35,805 nt of DNA, taken from contig JAHFCT010000007.1 of NCBI GenBank assembly GCA_023249375.1, forward strand, positions 63,177 to 98,981, written 5' to 3'. Origin of the DNA: Gemmatimonadota bacterium. Lineage in GTDB: Bacteria; Gemmatimonadota; Gemmatimonadetes; Gemmatimonadales; Gemmatimonadaceae. Below, piece after piece: positions 8,685 through 17,069 of the stretch (position 1 is its first letter; each line of letters starts with the position of its first letter). Made by a program: the position numbers and the translations under genes. Under the pieces are notes generated by a model that worked only from the letters and a program-made list of their open reading frames with translations, was not told the origin of the DNA and made no database searches.

Positions 8685-8744
8685 ATCGACGCCCCTGCCA
8701 GATCAGCCTGGGGCCCTCCCTTCCGTGCTTTCGCCTCCACTCTC

Positions 8745-10229
8745 ATGAGCTCGACTGATCCCGTGCGTTCTCGCTCCGCGGCGTCCAGCGCAGGTCCGCC
8801 GGCGTTCGGCCCGCATCCCGATCGCTTCTTCGATCCCGATCCGTCGGTCCGCCGCGTGGCGCGCGACATCTACGCGCGCACCAAGGATCTGCCGCTCATC
8901 TGTCCACACGGCCACGTGGACCCCGCCATGCTGGCTGAGAACGCGCCGTTCCCCGAGCCGACCGCGCTGATCTTTACCCGCGATCACTACATCGTGCGCA
9001 TGCTCTACTCGCGCGGCGTGCGCATGGAGTCGGTGGGGATTCCCACGCGGGACGGCGCACCTACGGAGCAGGATCCGCGCAAAGTCTGGCAGCTCTTCGG
9101 CGATCACTACTACCTGCTGCGCGGCACGCCGACGGCCGCCTGGCTGGAGCAGGAGTTCGCCGACGTCTTCGGCGTGCGCGCGCCAATGAACGGCGCCAAC
9201 GCGATGGCGATCTACGACGAAATCGTGGAGAAGCTCGCGTCACCCGAGTTCTTGCCGCGCGCGCTGTTCGAGCGCTTTCGCATTGAAGTGCTGGCGACCA
9301 CCGACAAGGCGTCCGACCGGCTGCTGGCCCATCAGGCGATCCGCGCCTCGGGCTGGAGCGGCCGCGTCGTGCCGACGTTCCGGCCTGATGCCGTGTTCCG
9401 CGTGGCGACCCCCGGGTGGCACGATGAGATCGGCGCACTCGCGGCCGCGTCGGGGACGGCGATTACCGATTTCGCATCGCTGCTCGCCGCGCTCGCGCAG
9501 CAGCGGCGCTACTTCCGCTCGCTCGGTGCGACGGCGAGCGATCACGCGGTCGTCGAGCCGTACACCGAATGGCTCGAGCCCGCCGACACGCAGCGCCTGT
9601 TCGAGCGCGCCCAGCGCGGCGAGTGCACCGACGCCGACCAGCGGCGCTTCGAAGCGCACATGCTGATGGAAATGGCACGCATGTCGCTCGACGACGGCCT
9701 GGTCATGCAGCTGCACCCGGGTTCGCTCCGCGACCACAACGCGATCATTGCGGGACGGTTCGGCCCCGACACGGGGTGCGACATTCCCGTGCCGACGGAA
9801 TACACGCGCAACCTGCAGGCGCTGCTGAACCGGTTCGGCAACGATCCGCGGCTCACGCTCGTGCTCTTTACGCTCGATGAATCGACGTACGCCCGCGAGC
9901 TCGCGCCGCTGGCCGGCCACTATCCGGCGCTGCGGCTTGGCCCGCCGTGGTGGTTCCATGATTCCATCGAGGGAATGACGCGTTTCCGTCACGCGGTGAC
10001 CGAGACGGCGGGGTTCTACAACACGGCGGGATTCAACGACGACACGCGCGCGTTCTGCTCCATTCCCGCGCGCCACGACCTCGCGCGTCGCGTCGATGCC
10101 AACTTCCTCGCGGGTCTGGTCGCGCGCCACGTGATGGACATCACGGCCGCGCACGAGGTCGCCCACGCGCTGGCCTACGGGCTCGCGAAAGAGACCTACA
10201 AGTTCGGCGACACCGAGTCGCCGGCATGA
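8745..10229 (+). CDS. uxaC: Uronate isomerase (glucuronate/galacturonate isomerase)
   Basis: Cytoplasmic amidohydrolase-fold isomerase of 494 residues (E. coli UxaC is about 470) converting D-galacturonate to D-tagaturonate and D-glucuronate to D-fructuronate. The metal-binding HxH is in CPHGHVDP near the N-terminus. Other family signatures are QLHPGSLRDHN in the middle, PPWWFHDSIEGM, and FNDDTRAFCSIPARHD near the C-terminus. ATG 8745 is chosen because the frame upstream (to 8565) has no family similarity and crosses the putative operator; no strong Shine-Dalgarno is visible. It is the first gene of an eight-gene operon, and its stop overlaps the next start (ATGA). Its product is the substrate of the UxaE encoded at the left of the window. 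Confidence 0.93.
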   Translation: MSSTDPVRSRSAASSAGPPAFGPHPDRFFDPDPSVRRVARDIYARTKDLPLICPHGHVDPAMLAENAPFPEPTALIFTRDHYIVRMLYSRGVRMESVGIPTRDGAPTEQDPRKVWQLFGDHYYLLRGTPTAAWLEQEFADVFGVRAPMNGANAMAIYDEIVEKLASPEFLPRALFERFRIEVLATTDKASDRLLAHQAIRASGWSGRVVPTFRPDAVFRVATPGWHDEIGALAAASGTAITDFASLLAALAQQRRYFRSLGATASDHAVVEPYTEWLEPADTQRLFERAQRGECTDADQRRFEAHMLMEMARMSLDDGLVMQLHPGSLRDHNAIIAGRFGPDTGCDIPVPTEYTRNLQALLNRFGNDPRLTLVLFTLDESTYARELAPLAGHYPALRLGPPWWFHDSIEGMTRFRHAVTETAGFYNTAGFNDDTRAFCSIPARHDLARRVDANFLAGLVARHVMDITAAHEVAHALAYGLAKETYKFGDTESPA

Positions 10230-11551
10230 TGCCTGGCTCGCACGCGGTGTTCGTCCGCGGCAGTACGGCGCGGGCCGCGCTCGCCGGGCTGGCCGCGTTC
10301 GCCGCGTGCGGCGTTCTCGGCGCCGCACCGGCGAGCGCGCTAGCGCAATCCAAATCACCGGTGCCGGCGTCGTATCCCGGCGTGGCGCTCGAACGCGATA
10401 CGTCGCCGCGCCTCGGCGAGGCACGCGTCGACTCGCTTGCCCCGCAAGTGCGAGCATCGTGGACAGCGTATCTGCAGCGGTCGCACTCTCTGCTCGCCGT
10501 CGATCGCGCCGCAGTTGCCGCCGAGCTGAAATCGGCGGGCAAGGAGAAGTGGGTCGCCGCCACGTACATCCACGCTTTCCCGGTGGACTCGGCGTGGCGC
10601 GGCGCCTGGTTCAAGAACAGCGCGGCGCGCACGCTTGCGGACAACGTACTGAGCTGGCAGACGCCGGCCGGCGGCTGGTCGAAGCACGTGGACATGGCGG
10701 CGCGCGCCCGGCAGCCGGGCGAGAGCTACTTCTCGGAGAGCGCCGAGTGGCAGTGGATCGGCACCTTCGACAACGACGCAACCACGACGCAGCTGTTTCT
10801 GCTGGGTCACGTCTTCATGGCGCAGGCCGACGCGCGACACCGCCGCGCGTTCGACCGGGGCCTCGACTACGTGCTGGAGTCGCAGTATCCAAACGGGTGC
10901 TGGCCGCAGGTCTATCCGCTGCAAGGCGGCTACCACGACAACGCGACGTTCAACGACGACAACATGGCGGAGATCGGTGATCTGCTGCGCCGCGTCGCCC
11001 GCGGCGAGTACACGTTTGTCGCGGCGGCGAAGCGACGGCAGGCGGCGGTCGCGCTCACTCGGCTTGTTGCGTGCGTGCTTGCATCACAGGTTGTTGTCGA
11101 CGGCACGCTGACCGTCTGGGGCCAGCAGCACGACCCGCTGACCCTCAAGCCTACCTCCGCGCGCAGCTACGAACTGCCGTCGCTCACCGGCAAGGAGAGC
11201 GCGCACCTGGTGGACTTCCTGATGGACGAGCCCACGCCGAGTGCGCGCGTGGTGCGGTCGGTGCACGCGGCGGTGGCGTGGTTTCGGCAGAATGAAGTGC
11301 ACGGCTACTCGTACATCAACTACGTTCTTGCCACGGACAGCTCGGCCGGACCGCTCTGGGCACGCATGGCGGAGATCGGCACCAACCGCGCGATGTTCTT
11401 CAACCGTGATGGCGTGCGCCACTACGACTGGGACGCGCTGACCGACCGCCGCACGGGCTATGGCTGGTATACCGACGCCCCGATTGCAACGCTGGCGACC
11501 TACGAGCACTGGGCGCGGGTTCATCCGAATCGAGGGGAGGTGCGCCGTTGA
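10226..11551 (+). CDS. Pectate lyase, family PL10
   Basis: Exported pectate lyase of 441 residues that cleaves polygalacturonate by beta-elimination, leaving 4,5-unsaturated oligogalacturonates. A signal peptide ends near residue 40 (PASALAQ). PL10 signatures are visible in order: GGWSKHVDM (about 149-157), FDNDATTTQ (181-189), SQYPNGCWPQVYP (219-231), FNDDNMAEI (242-250) and the C-terminal NRDGVRHYD...DRRTGYGWY block that carries the catalytic and substrate-binding arginines of the family. The start overlaps the uxaC stop by four bases, so translation is probably coupled. Unsaturated products are the substrates of the GH105, KduI and KduD proteins encoded downstream. Confidence 0.9.
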   Translation: MMPGSHAVFVRGSTARAALAGLAAFAACGVLGAAPASALAQSKSPVPASYPGVALERDTSPRLGEARVDSLAPQVRASWTAYLQRSHSLLAVDRAAVAAELKSAGKEKWVAATYIHAFPVDSAWRGAWFKNSAARTLADNVLSWQTPAGGWSKHVDMAARARQPGESYFSESAEWQWIGTFDNDATTTQLFLLGHVFMAQADARHRRAFDRGLDYVLESQYPNGCWPQVYPLQGGYHDNATFNDDNMAEIGDLLRRVARGEYTFVAAAKRRQAAVALTRLVACVLASQVVVDGTLTVWGQQHDPLTLKPTSARSYELPSLTGKESAHLVDFLMDEPTPSARVVRSVHAAVAWFRQNEVHGYSYINYVLATDSSAGPLWARMAEIGTNRAMFFNRDGVRHYDWDALTDRRTGYGWYTDAPIATLATYEHWARVHPNRGEVRR

Positions 11552-12984
11552 GGAGTCCAACACGCCGTGATTTCCTGAACACGCTGGCAGTTGGCGCAGT
11601 GTGGACGGGCTATGCGCGCTCGGCGGGTGCTGCTGTGCGTGCCGACATGCTGCGATCACCGAATGCGCCGCGCGCGGATGGCTGGGATCAGGTACCGGAT
11701 ATCCTCAAGCGCATTCAAGCGCCCATTTTCCCCGATCGCGCCTTCGAGGCGGGCAAGTACGGGGCGGTCGCCGACGGCGTGAACGACTGCACCGACGCCC
11801 TGCAGCGCGCCATCGACGACTGTCACGCCGCCGGCGGCGGGCGTGTGAATCTTCCCGCGGGACGCATGGCCACCGGCCCGCTTCGGCTGCGCAGCAACGT
11901 CAATCTCGTGCTGAAGAAGGGCACCGTGCTCGCCTTCACCACGGATCCATCGCGCTTTCCCCTCGTCCTCACGCGCTTTGAGGGCGTGGAGGTGATGAAC
12001 TACTCGCCGCTGCTCTACGCGCACGGGGAGGAGAACATCGCCATCACCGGCGAAGGGACGCTCGATGGCGGCGCCAACTGCATGGACTGGTGGTCGTGGA
12101 AGGGCGCCACCGAGTGCTCGGTGGCCGACCGCCACGATCAGGCGAACGGGCGCAAGCGACTGTTCGAGATGGCAGAAGCCGGCGTGCCGGCAGCGAATCG
12201 TGTGGCCGGCCAGGGATGGTACCTGCGTCCGTCGTTTGTGCAGCCGTATGCCTGCCGCAACGTGCTCATCGAAGGCATCACCATCGTGAACTCGCCGTTC
12301 TGGCTGTTGCATCCGGTGCTCTGCACCAACGTGACCATTCGCAACGTCACGGCGGCGAGTCTTGGGCCGAACAATGACGGCTGTGATGTAGAGTCGTGCC
12401 GCGACGTGCTGCTCGAAGGGTGCACCTTTGAAACCGGCGACGACTGTGTGGTGATCAAGTCGGGGCGCAACGCCGATGGACGGCGGCTTCACGCGCCGAG
12501 TGAGAACATCATCGTGCGCAGGTGCACGATGCGCGACGGGCATGGCGGCGTCACGATTGGCAGCGAGATCTCCGGCGATGCGCGCCGTGTCTTCGTCGAA
12601 GACTGCGAGATGAGCAGCCCGCGGCTCGACCGCGGCATCCGGCTCAAGACGAACGCGATGCGCGGCGGTGTCATCGAGGACGTGTTCGTACGCAACGTGC
12701 GGGTGGGCGAAGTGGCGGAGGCCGTGCTGTCGATCGACTTCACGTACGAGGAAGGTGCGGCGGGGCAGTTCATGCCCACGGTGCGCGGCATCGAGCTGCG
12801 GGACGTCACGAGCCGGCAGAGCAAGTACGGGCTCTACCTCAGGGGCTTCGCATCGGCGCCGATCACCGATGTGCGGCTGACGCGGTGCACGTTCGACCAC
12901 GTGTCCAAGCCGGACGTCATAGAAAACGTGAAAGGACTCTCGATGAAAGGCGTTCGCGTGAACGGCAAGCGAGTGGGCGCGTGA
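11548..12984 (+). CDS. Polygalacturonase, family GH28, Tat-exported
   Basis: Glycoside hydrolase family 28 right-handed beta-helix of 478 residues hydrolysing alpha-1,4-galacturonosyl bonds. The N-terminus has a twin-arginine motif (TRRDFLNTL) followed by a hydrophobic stretch and an Ala-x-Ala region, indicating Tat export. Active-site motifs are complete: NNDG (275-278), GDD (297-299), GHG (331-333) and RLK (365-367). The start is TTG 11548, overlapping the PL10 stop, with AGGGGAGG ending seven bases upstream; no later start keeps the Tat signal. The insertion between strands (WWSWKGATE...YLRPSF) resembles exo-acting bacterial GH28 enzymes, but endo/exo mode cannot be decided from sequence alone. 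Confidence 0.9.
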   Translation: MRSPTRRDFLNTLAVGAVWTGYARSAGAAVRADMLRSPNAPRADGWDQVPDILKRIQAPIFPDRAFEAGKYGAVADGVNDCTDALQRAIDDCHAAGGGRVNLPAGRMATGPLRLRSNVNLVLKKGTVLAFTTDPSRFPLVLTRFEGVEVMNYSPLLYAHGEENIAITGEGTLDGGANCMDWWSWKGATECSVADRHDQANGRKRLFEMAEAGVPAANRVAGQGWYLRPSFVQPYACRNVLIEGITIVNSPFWLLHPVLCTNVTIRNVTAASLGPNNDGCDVESCRDVLLEGCTFETGDDCVVIKSGRNADGRRLHAPSENIIVRRCTMRDGHGGVTIGSEISGDARRVFVEDCEMSSPRLDRGIRLKTNAMRGGVIEDVFVRNVRVGEVAEAVLSIDFTYEEGAAGQFMPTVRGIELRDVTSRQSKYGLYLRGFASAPITDVRLTRCTFDHVSKPDVIENVKGLSMKGVRVNGKRVGA

Positions 12985-14216
12985 ACACGACCGCGCGAGC
13001 AATCGCATTCGCGCTGGTTGCCATCGCCACGGCCGCGCCGTGTGCCGCGCAGCGCGCGACACCGGCAGCGGCGCCGCCCGCCGCGATGGGGGCAATGAAC
13101 GGAACCAGCGGTGCCAGCGCACAGAGCGTGCCGACCACGCGCTGGTCCGTGCGCATGGCCGACGCGTCAATGAAGCGAAATCCGGTGGTGTTCGAGAAAT
13201 GGGACTACACCGCCGGCCTGATGCTGACGGCGATCGCGCGCGTGGGCGCGGTGACAGGCGCCCCGAGGTACGATGCGTATGTGCGCACGAACGTCGACAA
13301 GTTCGTGCAGGCCGACGGCCGCATTGCCACCTACAAGGTCGAGGAGTTCAATCTCGACCAGATCAACATGGGGCGCGCGCTGTTCGCCCAGTGGGACCGC
13401 ACGAAGGGCGAACGGTACCGCGCCGCACTGCGCACGCTGCGTGAGCAGCTGGCAAAACAGCCGCGCACCAGCGAGGGCGGCTTCTGGCACAAGAAGATCT
13501 ACCCAAACCAGATGTGGCTCGACGGCCTATACATGGCGGAACCGTTCTACGTGGAATACGCGCGTCGGTTCGGCCCCGCCAAGGACTTTGACGACATCAC
13601 GCGACAGTTCCTGCTCGTCGCTCGCCACACGCGCGACCCGCGCACGGGGCTCTTCTATCACGCGTGGGACGAAACACGAACGCAGCCGTGGGCCGATCCC
13701 ATCACGGGCAACTCGAAGAATTTCTGGGGACGCGCCATCGGGTGGTATCTGATGGCGGCGGTGGACGTGCTCGAGCAGCTGCCGGCGCAGCACGCCGACC
13801 GGGCCGCACTGCTGCGAACGGTCAGCGATCTCGCTGATGCCGTGGCGCGCGTGCAGGATCCGGTGACCGGTCTCTGGTGGCAGGTGCTCGACCAGCCCGG
13901 CCGCGCGAAGAATTATCTCGAAGCTTCGGCCTCCAGCATGTTTGTCTACGCCTTCGCCAAGGGCGCGAGGCTCGGCTACCTACCGCCTCGATACACGGCC
14001 ATCGCGTCGCGGGGATTCGACGGACTCGTGAAGAACCTGACGCACACCGACACCGACGGCCTGCTTTCACTGGATGGCATCTGCAAGGTGGCGGGACTCG
14101 GCGGCACGCCGCCGCGTGACGGCACGTACGAGTATTACGTCAACGAACCCGTGGTCTCGAACGACTACAAAGGCGTGGGGGCGTTCATTCTTGCCGCGCT
14201 GGAGCTCGGACGATGA
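12981..14216 (+). CDS. Unsaturated uronyl hydrolase, family GH105 (YteR/RhiN-like)
   Basis: GH105 (alpha/alpha)6-barrel enzyme of 411 residues that removes the unsaturated galacturonyl residue from the non-reducing end of pectin-lyase products. A signal peptide precedes a Pro/Ala-rich segment, so the enzyme is exported to the periplasm. Family motifs are NLDQINMGR (about 124-132), WLDGLYMAEPFY (179-190, containing the likely catalytic Asp181), NFWGRAIGWY near 251, and YEYYVNEPVVSNDYKGVG at the C-terminus. The start is GTG 12981, overlapping the GH28 stop (GTGA). The open frame upstream to 12522 is only the antiphase of GH28. Its product feeds KduI, two genes downstream. Confidence 0.9.
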   Translation: MNTTARAIAFALVAIATAAPCAAQRATPAAAPPAAMGAMNGTSGASAQSVPTTRWSVRMADASMKRNPVVFEKWDYTAGLMLTAIARVGAVTGAPRYDAYVRTNVDKFVQADGRIATYKVEEFNLDQINMGRALFAQWDRTKGERYRAALRTLREQLAKQPRTSEGGFWHKKIYPNQMWLDGLYMAEPFYVEYARRFGPAKDFDDITRQFLLVARHTRDPRTGLFYHAWDETRTQPWADPITGNSKNFWGRAIGWYLMAAVDVLEQLPAQHADRAALLRTVSDLADAVARVQDPVTGLWWQVLDQPGRAKNYLEASASSMFVYAFAKGARLGYLPPRYTAIASRGFDGLVKNLTHTDTDGLLSLDGICKVAGLGGTPPRDGTYEYYVNEPVVSNDYKGVGAFILAALELGR

Positions 14217-14974
14217 GACCTTCCTTCGCCCTCGCCAACCGGCGCGCCCTCGTCACCGGATCCGCGCGCGGCCTCGGACAGGCCATCGCCACCGCACTCG
14301 CTGAAGCAGGCGCTGATGTCGCGTGCGCCGATCGCACCGTCGCCGGCAGCAACGACACCGCGGCTGCGGTGCGAGCCGCCGGACGCACGGCGTGGCAAGT
14401 CGAAGCCGATCTCGCCGATCGCGACGCGGTGACCGCGATGGCGCGCTCGGCCACGGAGCAGGCGGGCCAGATCGACATTCTCGTGAACTGCGGCGGCACG
14501 ATCGCCCGCAAGGCGGCGGTCGATCACGCGCTCGACGATTGGGATCGCGTGTTGCGGGTGAATCTCGATGCGTCGTTCATTCTCGCCCAGTTGCTTGGGC
14601 GCGACATGGTGGCGCGCGGCTATGGCAAGATCATCAACATTGCGTCGCTGCTCTCGTTCAGCGGCGGCATCACCGTGCCGGGGTACACCGCGAGCAAGCA
14701 TGCCGTGGCCGGCATCACGCGCGCGCTCGCCAATGAGTGGGCGGGCAGCGGTGTGAACGTGAACGCCATTGCGCCGGGCTATTTTCGCACGGATAACACG
14801 AGGGCGCTGCAGGACGACCCTGTGCGTTCACGCGACATCACCGCGCGGATCCCCGCCGGCCGATGGGGCGAAGTCGGCGACATAACCGGTCCCGCCGTCT
14901 TCCTTGCGTCACCCGCCAGTGACTACATCCACGGCCACATCCTCGTCGTCGATGGCGGATGGATGGCCCGATGA
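14213..14974 (+). CDS. kduD: 2-keto-3-deoxy-D-gluconate 5-dehydrogenase
   Basis: Short-chain dehydrogenase of 253 residues that reduces 2,5-diketo-3-deoxygluconate to 2-keto-3-deoxygluconate (KDG). It has TGSARGLG (15-22), the catalytic triad Ser145/Tyr158/Lys162, and KduD-specific stretches (SLLSFSGGITVPGYTASK, NAIAPGYFRTDNT, RIPAGRWGE, ending in VDGGWMAR). These are clearer than for the other SDR in the window. The start overlaps the GH105 stop by four bases. It is immediately followed by kduI, whose product supplies its substrate; KDG would then go to the PfkB kinase at 29426. Confidence 0.92.
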   Translation: MRPSFALANRRALVTGSARGLGQAIATALAEAGADVACADRTVAGSNDTAAAVRAAGRTAWQVEADLADRDAVTAMARSATEQAGQIDILVNCGGTIARKAAVDHALDDWDRVLRVNLDASFILAQLLGRDMVARGYGKIINIASLLSFSGGITVPGYTASKHAVAGITRALANEWAGSGVNVNAIAPGYFRTDNTRALQDDPVRSRDITARIPAGRWGEVGDITGPAVFLASPASDYIHGHILVVDGGWMAR

Positions 14975-14993
14975 CTTTCTCCGTGGTTTACGC

Positions 14994-15821
14994 ATGACTT
15001 ACGACCTTCCTTCTCCCACCGAAGCCCGTCGTCTCGAACCGGCTGCGCTTCGCGAGGCATTCCTTCTGCCGGGGTTGTTCCGCAGCGGCGCGCTTACGCT
15101 GCACGTCACGACGCTCGACCGCGCCGTGCTCGGCGGGGTGGTGCCGACTACCGCGTCGATTCCACTCGGCGCGCCTGCGGAACTCGCCGCGGCCTACTTC
15201 ACCGAGCGCCGCGAACTCGGCGTGCTGAACATCGGCGCCGCGGGCACGGTGCGCGTGGATGGCACCGAGTACGCGCTTGGCGAGCGCGACATGCTGTACA
15301 TCGGACGCGGCAACAAGGACATCACGTTCTCCAGCGAAACGGCGAACAACCCCGCGCGCTTTTATCTGGTGAGTTATCCGGCGCACGCGGCGCATCCCGT
15401 GAAACTCGTGCGGCGCGCTGACGCAAACCTCACCATCCTCGGCGCCGCCGAATCCGCCAACCGGCGCGAGTTGCGCAAGTACATCCATCCCGGCGCGGTG
15501 CCGAGCGGGCAGCTCGTGATGGGCGTGACGGAGATGCAGACCGGAAGTGTGTGGAACACCATGCCGCCGCATACGCATACGCGGCGCAGCGAGGTGTACC
15601 TCTATTTCGACCTTCCCGCGGACGCGGCGGTCGTGCACCTGATGGGAGAACCGGACGCCACGCGGTCGCTCATCATCCGCAACGAGGAAGCAGTGCTGTC
15701 GCCCCCGTGGTCCATTCACGCCGGTTGCGGCACGCAGGCGTATGCCTTCTGCTGGGCGATGGGCGGGGAAAATCAGGATTTCGCGGACATGCAGGCCGCG
15801 CCGATTCCTTCTCTGCGATAG
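14994..15821 (+). CDS. kduI: 5-keto-4-deoxyuronate isomerase
   Basis: Cupin-fold isomerase of 275 residues (E. coli KduI is 278) converting 5-keto-4-deoxyuronate to 2,5-diketo-3-deoxygluconate. The expected zinc ligands are all present: H193 and H195 in PPHTHTRR, E200 in SEVYLYF and H242 in WSIHAG. The ending GENQDFADMQ is also family-typical. ATG 14994 gives the canonical N-terminus; frames upstream overlap kduD in another phase. It lies 19 bases after kduD and 8 bases before the DUF4861 gene. Confidence 0.94.
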   Translation: MTYDLPSPTEARRLEPAALREAFLLPGLFRSGALTLHVTTLDRAVLGGVVPTTASIPLGAPAELAAAYFTERRELGVLNIGAAGTVRVDGTEYALGERDMLYIGRGNKDITFSSETANNPARFYLVSYPAHAAHPVKLVRRADANLTILGAAESANRRELRKYIHPGAVPSGQLVMGVTEMQTGSVWNTMPPHTHTRRSEVYLYFDLPADAAVVHLMGEPDATRSLIIRNEEAVLSPPWSIHAGCGTQAYAFCWAMGGENQDFADMQAAPIPSLR

Positions 15822-15829
15822 GGGACGCC

Positions 15830-17068
15830 ATGCGAATGTTGCTGCGGACGATACTCGCGGGCGTCGCGTCGTGCGGCGCGCTTGCGCTCGTGCCGGCCGA
15901 TGCGCAGGCGCAGGCGAAGCCCGCCTTGCCAGCGCCGGCGAAGGCCGCACCGGCGCCGGCGTCAGTGCTCGTGCGCGTGGAGAACCCGCTCGCGTTCGCT
16001 CGGCGGGACGAGGTGATTGCGCTCTCGTGGGCGGCGCTCGTCAGCCGCATGCCGACGCTCTCGCCGAGCGCCGTGCGGGCAGTCGATACGGTGTCCGGCG
16101 TCGAGTACGCGGTGCAGGTTGTGAAGTCGGAACAGGATCCGAAGTTCGATTCGTTGCTGGTGCAGCTCGATCTCCAGCCGAGCGAGACACGCGTCATTCG
16201 CATCGAGGGGCAGGCGCCGCGCGTGCCGCCCAAACGGCGCGTATTTGCCGGCCACATCGACGAACGCGATGACCTCGCGTGGGAAAGTGACCGCGTGGCG
16301 TTCCGCACCTACGGCGTCGGGTTGGCCAAGGTCGAACCGCTCGTCAGCAGCGGCATGGACGTGTGGACCAAGCGCACGCGCGACCTCATCGTCGAGAAGT
16401 GGTACGCCAAAGGGCACGACGACTACCACAAGGACACGGGCGAAGGTGCCGACTTCTTTGATGTGGGCACGTCGCTGGGCGCCGGGGGCACCGCGGTGTG
16501 GCGCGACGGCCGGATGGACAAGTCGCGGAACTTCAGCGGATGGCGCGTGATGGCGAACGGTCCCATCCGCGCCGTCTTCGAGCTGCGCTACGAGCCGTGG
16601 ACGTCTGGCGCCGTCACCGTCACGGAAACCAAGCGCATCTCGCTCGACGCCGGCTCCAACGTCAATCGAAACGAGAGCGTCTTCACATTCACGGGCGTTG
16701 ATTCCATTGCCTACGTCACGGGCGTGGTGAAGCGCGCCGGCATTGTGGGCTCGACGAGCCGCGCCAACTCCTGGGCCTGGCTCAGCGGATGGGGGCCAGT
16801 CAGCCCGAAGGGCGGTGGCCACGGCGAGCTCGGCACGGCGGTGCTCCTGCCGCGCGAGCGGCTGCTCGACTGGAAGGAGACCGGCGATCACTACCTCGCC
16901 GTCGCGACGGCGAGGCCCGGCGTGCCGGTGGTGCATTACTTCGGTGCGGGCTGGACGGCGAGCGGCGACTTTGCCGACGTGCGCGCATGGTGGACGTATC
17001 TCGACGACGTGGCGCGCCGCCTGGCCGCTCCCGTTCGAACAATGCTTGTCCCTGCTTCCGGAGAGTGA
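15830..17068 (+). CDS. DUF4861-family exported protein
   Basis: A 412-residue protein with a signal peptide (cleavage near DAQAQ, residue 28) and an Ala/Pro-rich spacer. The mature domain resembles DUF4861, a family I know mainly from polysaccharide-utilisation loci and for which I know no settled activity. Visible features are a mixed-beta sequence with several conserved-looking charged aromatic segments: EKWYAKGHDDYHKDTGEGADFFDVG (in parts), SRNFSGWRVMANGPIRAVFELRY, HGELGTAVLLP, and HYFGAGWTASGDF at the C-terminus. The concentration of His, Asp and Trp suggests a carbohydrate-active enzyme or binding protein. GGGGAC lies six bases before ATG 15830. It sits between kduI and the GH28-CE8 fusion with one untranslated base after it, so it is almost certainly co-expressed in pectin breakdown. 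Confidence 0.7.
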   Translation: MRMLLRTILAGVASCGALALVPADAQAQAKPALPAPAKAAPAPASVLVRVENPLAFARRDEVIALSWAALVSRMPTLSPSAVRAVDTVSGVEYAVQVVKSEQDPKFDSLLVQLDLQPSETRVIRIEGQAPRVPPKRRVFAGHIDERDDLAWESDRVAFRTYGVGLAKVEPLVSSGMDVWTKRTRDLIVEKWYAKGHDDYHKDTGEGADFFDVGTSLGAGGTAVWRDGRMDKSRNFSGWRVMANGPIRAVFELRYEPWTSGAVTVTETKRISLDAGSNVNRNESVFTFTGVDSIAYVTGVVKRAGIVGSTSRANSWAWLSGWGPVSPKGGGHGELGTAVLLPRERLLDWKETGDHYLAVATARPGVPVVHYFGAGWTASGDFADVRAWWTYLDDVARRLAAPVRTMLVPASGE

Positions 17069-17069
17069 G

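Noticed and set aside
7389-8748. Long plus-strand frames opposite the ROK gene
   Set aside because: Translations are Arg/His-rich without family features, while the minus-strand frame contains the full ROK signature.
12522-12980. Upstream extension of the GH105 frame
   Set aside because: It overlaps GH28 in another phase, is Arg/Ala-rich shadow sequence, and GTG 12981 gives a signal peptide directly at the overlapping stop.
15551-15829. Upstream extension of the DUF4861 frame through kduI
   Set aside because: kduI is unambiguous in the other frame to 15821, and ATG 15830 begins a normal signal peptide.
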